Position numbers and translations under genes: made by a program. Of a stretch of DNA of 39,106 nt, positions 39,092-39,106 are shown piece by piece; the stretch's first letter is position 1; each line of letters begins with the position of its first letter. Origin of the DNA: Streptomyces sp. HD (lineage in GTDB: Bacteria > Actinomycetota > Actinomycetes > Streptomycetales > Streptomycetaceae). Under the pieces are notes generated by a model that saw only the letters and a program-made list of their open reading frames with translations, was not told the DNA's origin and made no database searches. The DNA lies in NCBI RefSeq assembly GCF_028369295.1, contig NZ_JAQMYP010000074.1, positions 1 through 39,106 on the forward strand. Reading direction: 5' to 3'.

Positions 39092-39106
39092 AAAAAAAAC
39101 CTGACC
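39050..39106. other. Unreliable contig end
   Basis: A run of 15 or more G with one C, then GGGGGCCCGCCCC, then ten A, ending the window. The sequence leaves the IF-2 linker pattern and looks like an assembly break in a G-rich, repetitive coding region. Confidence 0.75.

Overview
The window is a high-GC actinobacterial contig, almost certainly from Streptomyces. The evidence is strong G/C bias at third codon positions, GTG and TTG starts with purine-rich ribosome sites, twin-arginine lipoproteins, hairpin terminators without T-tracts, and several G/C-rich intergenic repeats of a kind common in that genus. Both ends run into homopolymer junk, so the first gene (PAP2 phosphatase) and the last (infB) are cut.

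Left flank (1-8.3 kb): a truncated PAP2-family phosphatase, gabT (GABA aminotransferase, minus), a divergent VirD4/TraG-like membrane ATPase, a PucR-family regulator and an aldehyde dehydrogenase. gabT, the regulator and the dehydrogenase could together handle GABA or related amines.

Centre (8.4-23.8 kb): a carbohydrate island that reads as a xyloglucan-utilisation locus. A secreted GH12 endoglucanase/xyloglucanase would cut the backbone outside the cell. A Tat-lipoprotein binding protein and two LplB/YtcP-type permeases, with no local ATPase, would import oligosaccharides. Three enzymes without signal peptides (GH31 alpha-xylosidase type, GH95 alpha-fucosidase/galactosidase type, GH3 beta-glucosidase/xylosidase with an inserted beta-trefoil) would dismantle them in the cytoplasm. 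A LacI-family repressor is encoded in the island. Four copies of a GAAGCGCTTC-centred palindrome sit in its two divergent promoter regions, so the regulon can be read directly from the DNA. The island also carries damage: a second GH12 gene without its signal peptide and with two compensating frameshifts, and two short overlapping ORFs before GH95 that look like the N-terminal Tat signal and the C-terminal tail of a lost enzyme. A sulfotransferase gene sits inside the island but is cut off from GH31 by a strong terminator.

Right flank (23.9-39.1 kb) is core chromosome: an acyl-CoA dehydrogenase; dxr, an RseP-type site-2 protease and ispG (two MEP isoprenoid enzymes around an intramembrane protease); two GNAT acetyltransferases; proS; an aminoglycoside-kinase-like protein that has lost its catalytic residues (minus); a ferritin-like DUF4439 protein translationally coupled to a Tat lipoprotein (minus); and the rimP-nusA-ylxR-infB operon. 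The infB leader holds three nested mini-ORFs and a perfect hairpin just before the ribosome site.

No rRNA, tRNA, CRISPR array, transposase or integrase was found. The main points for follow-up are the xyloglucan regulon and its decayed parts, the infB leader, the pseudokinase, and an orphan Zur-like box between converging genes.
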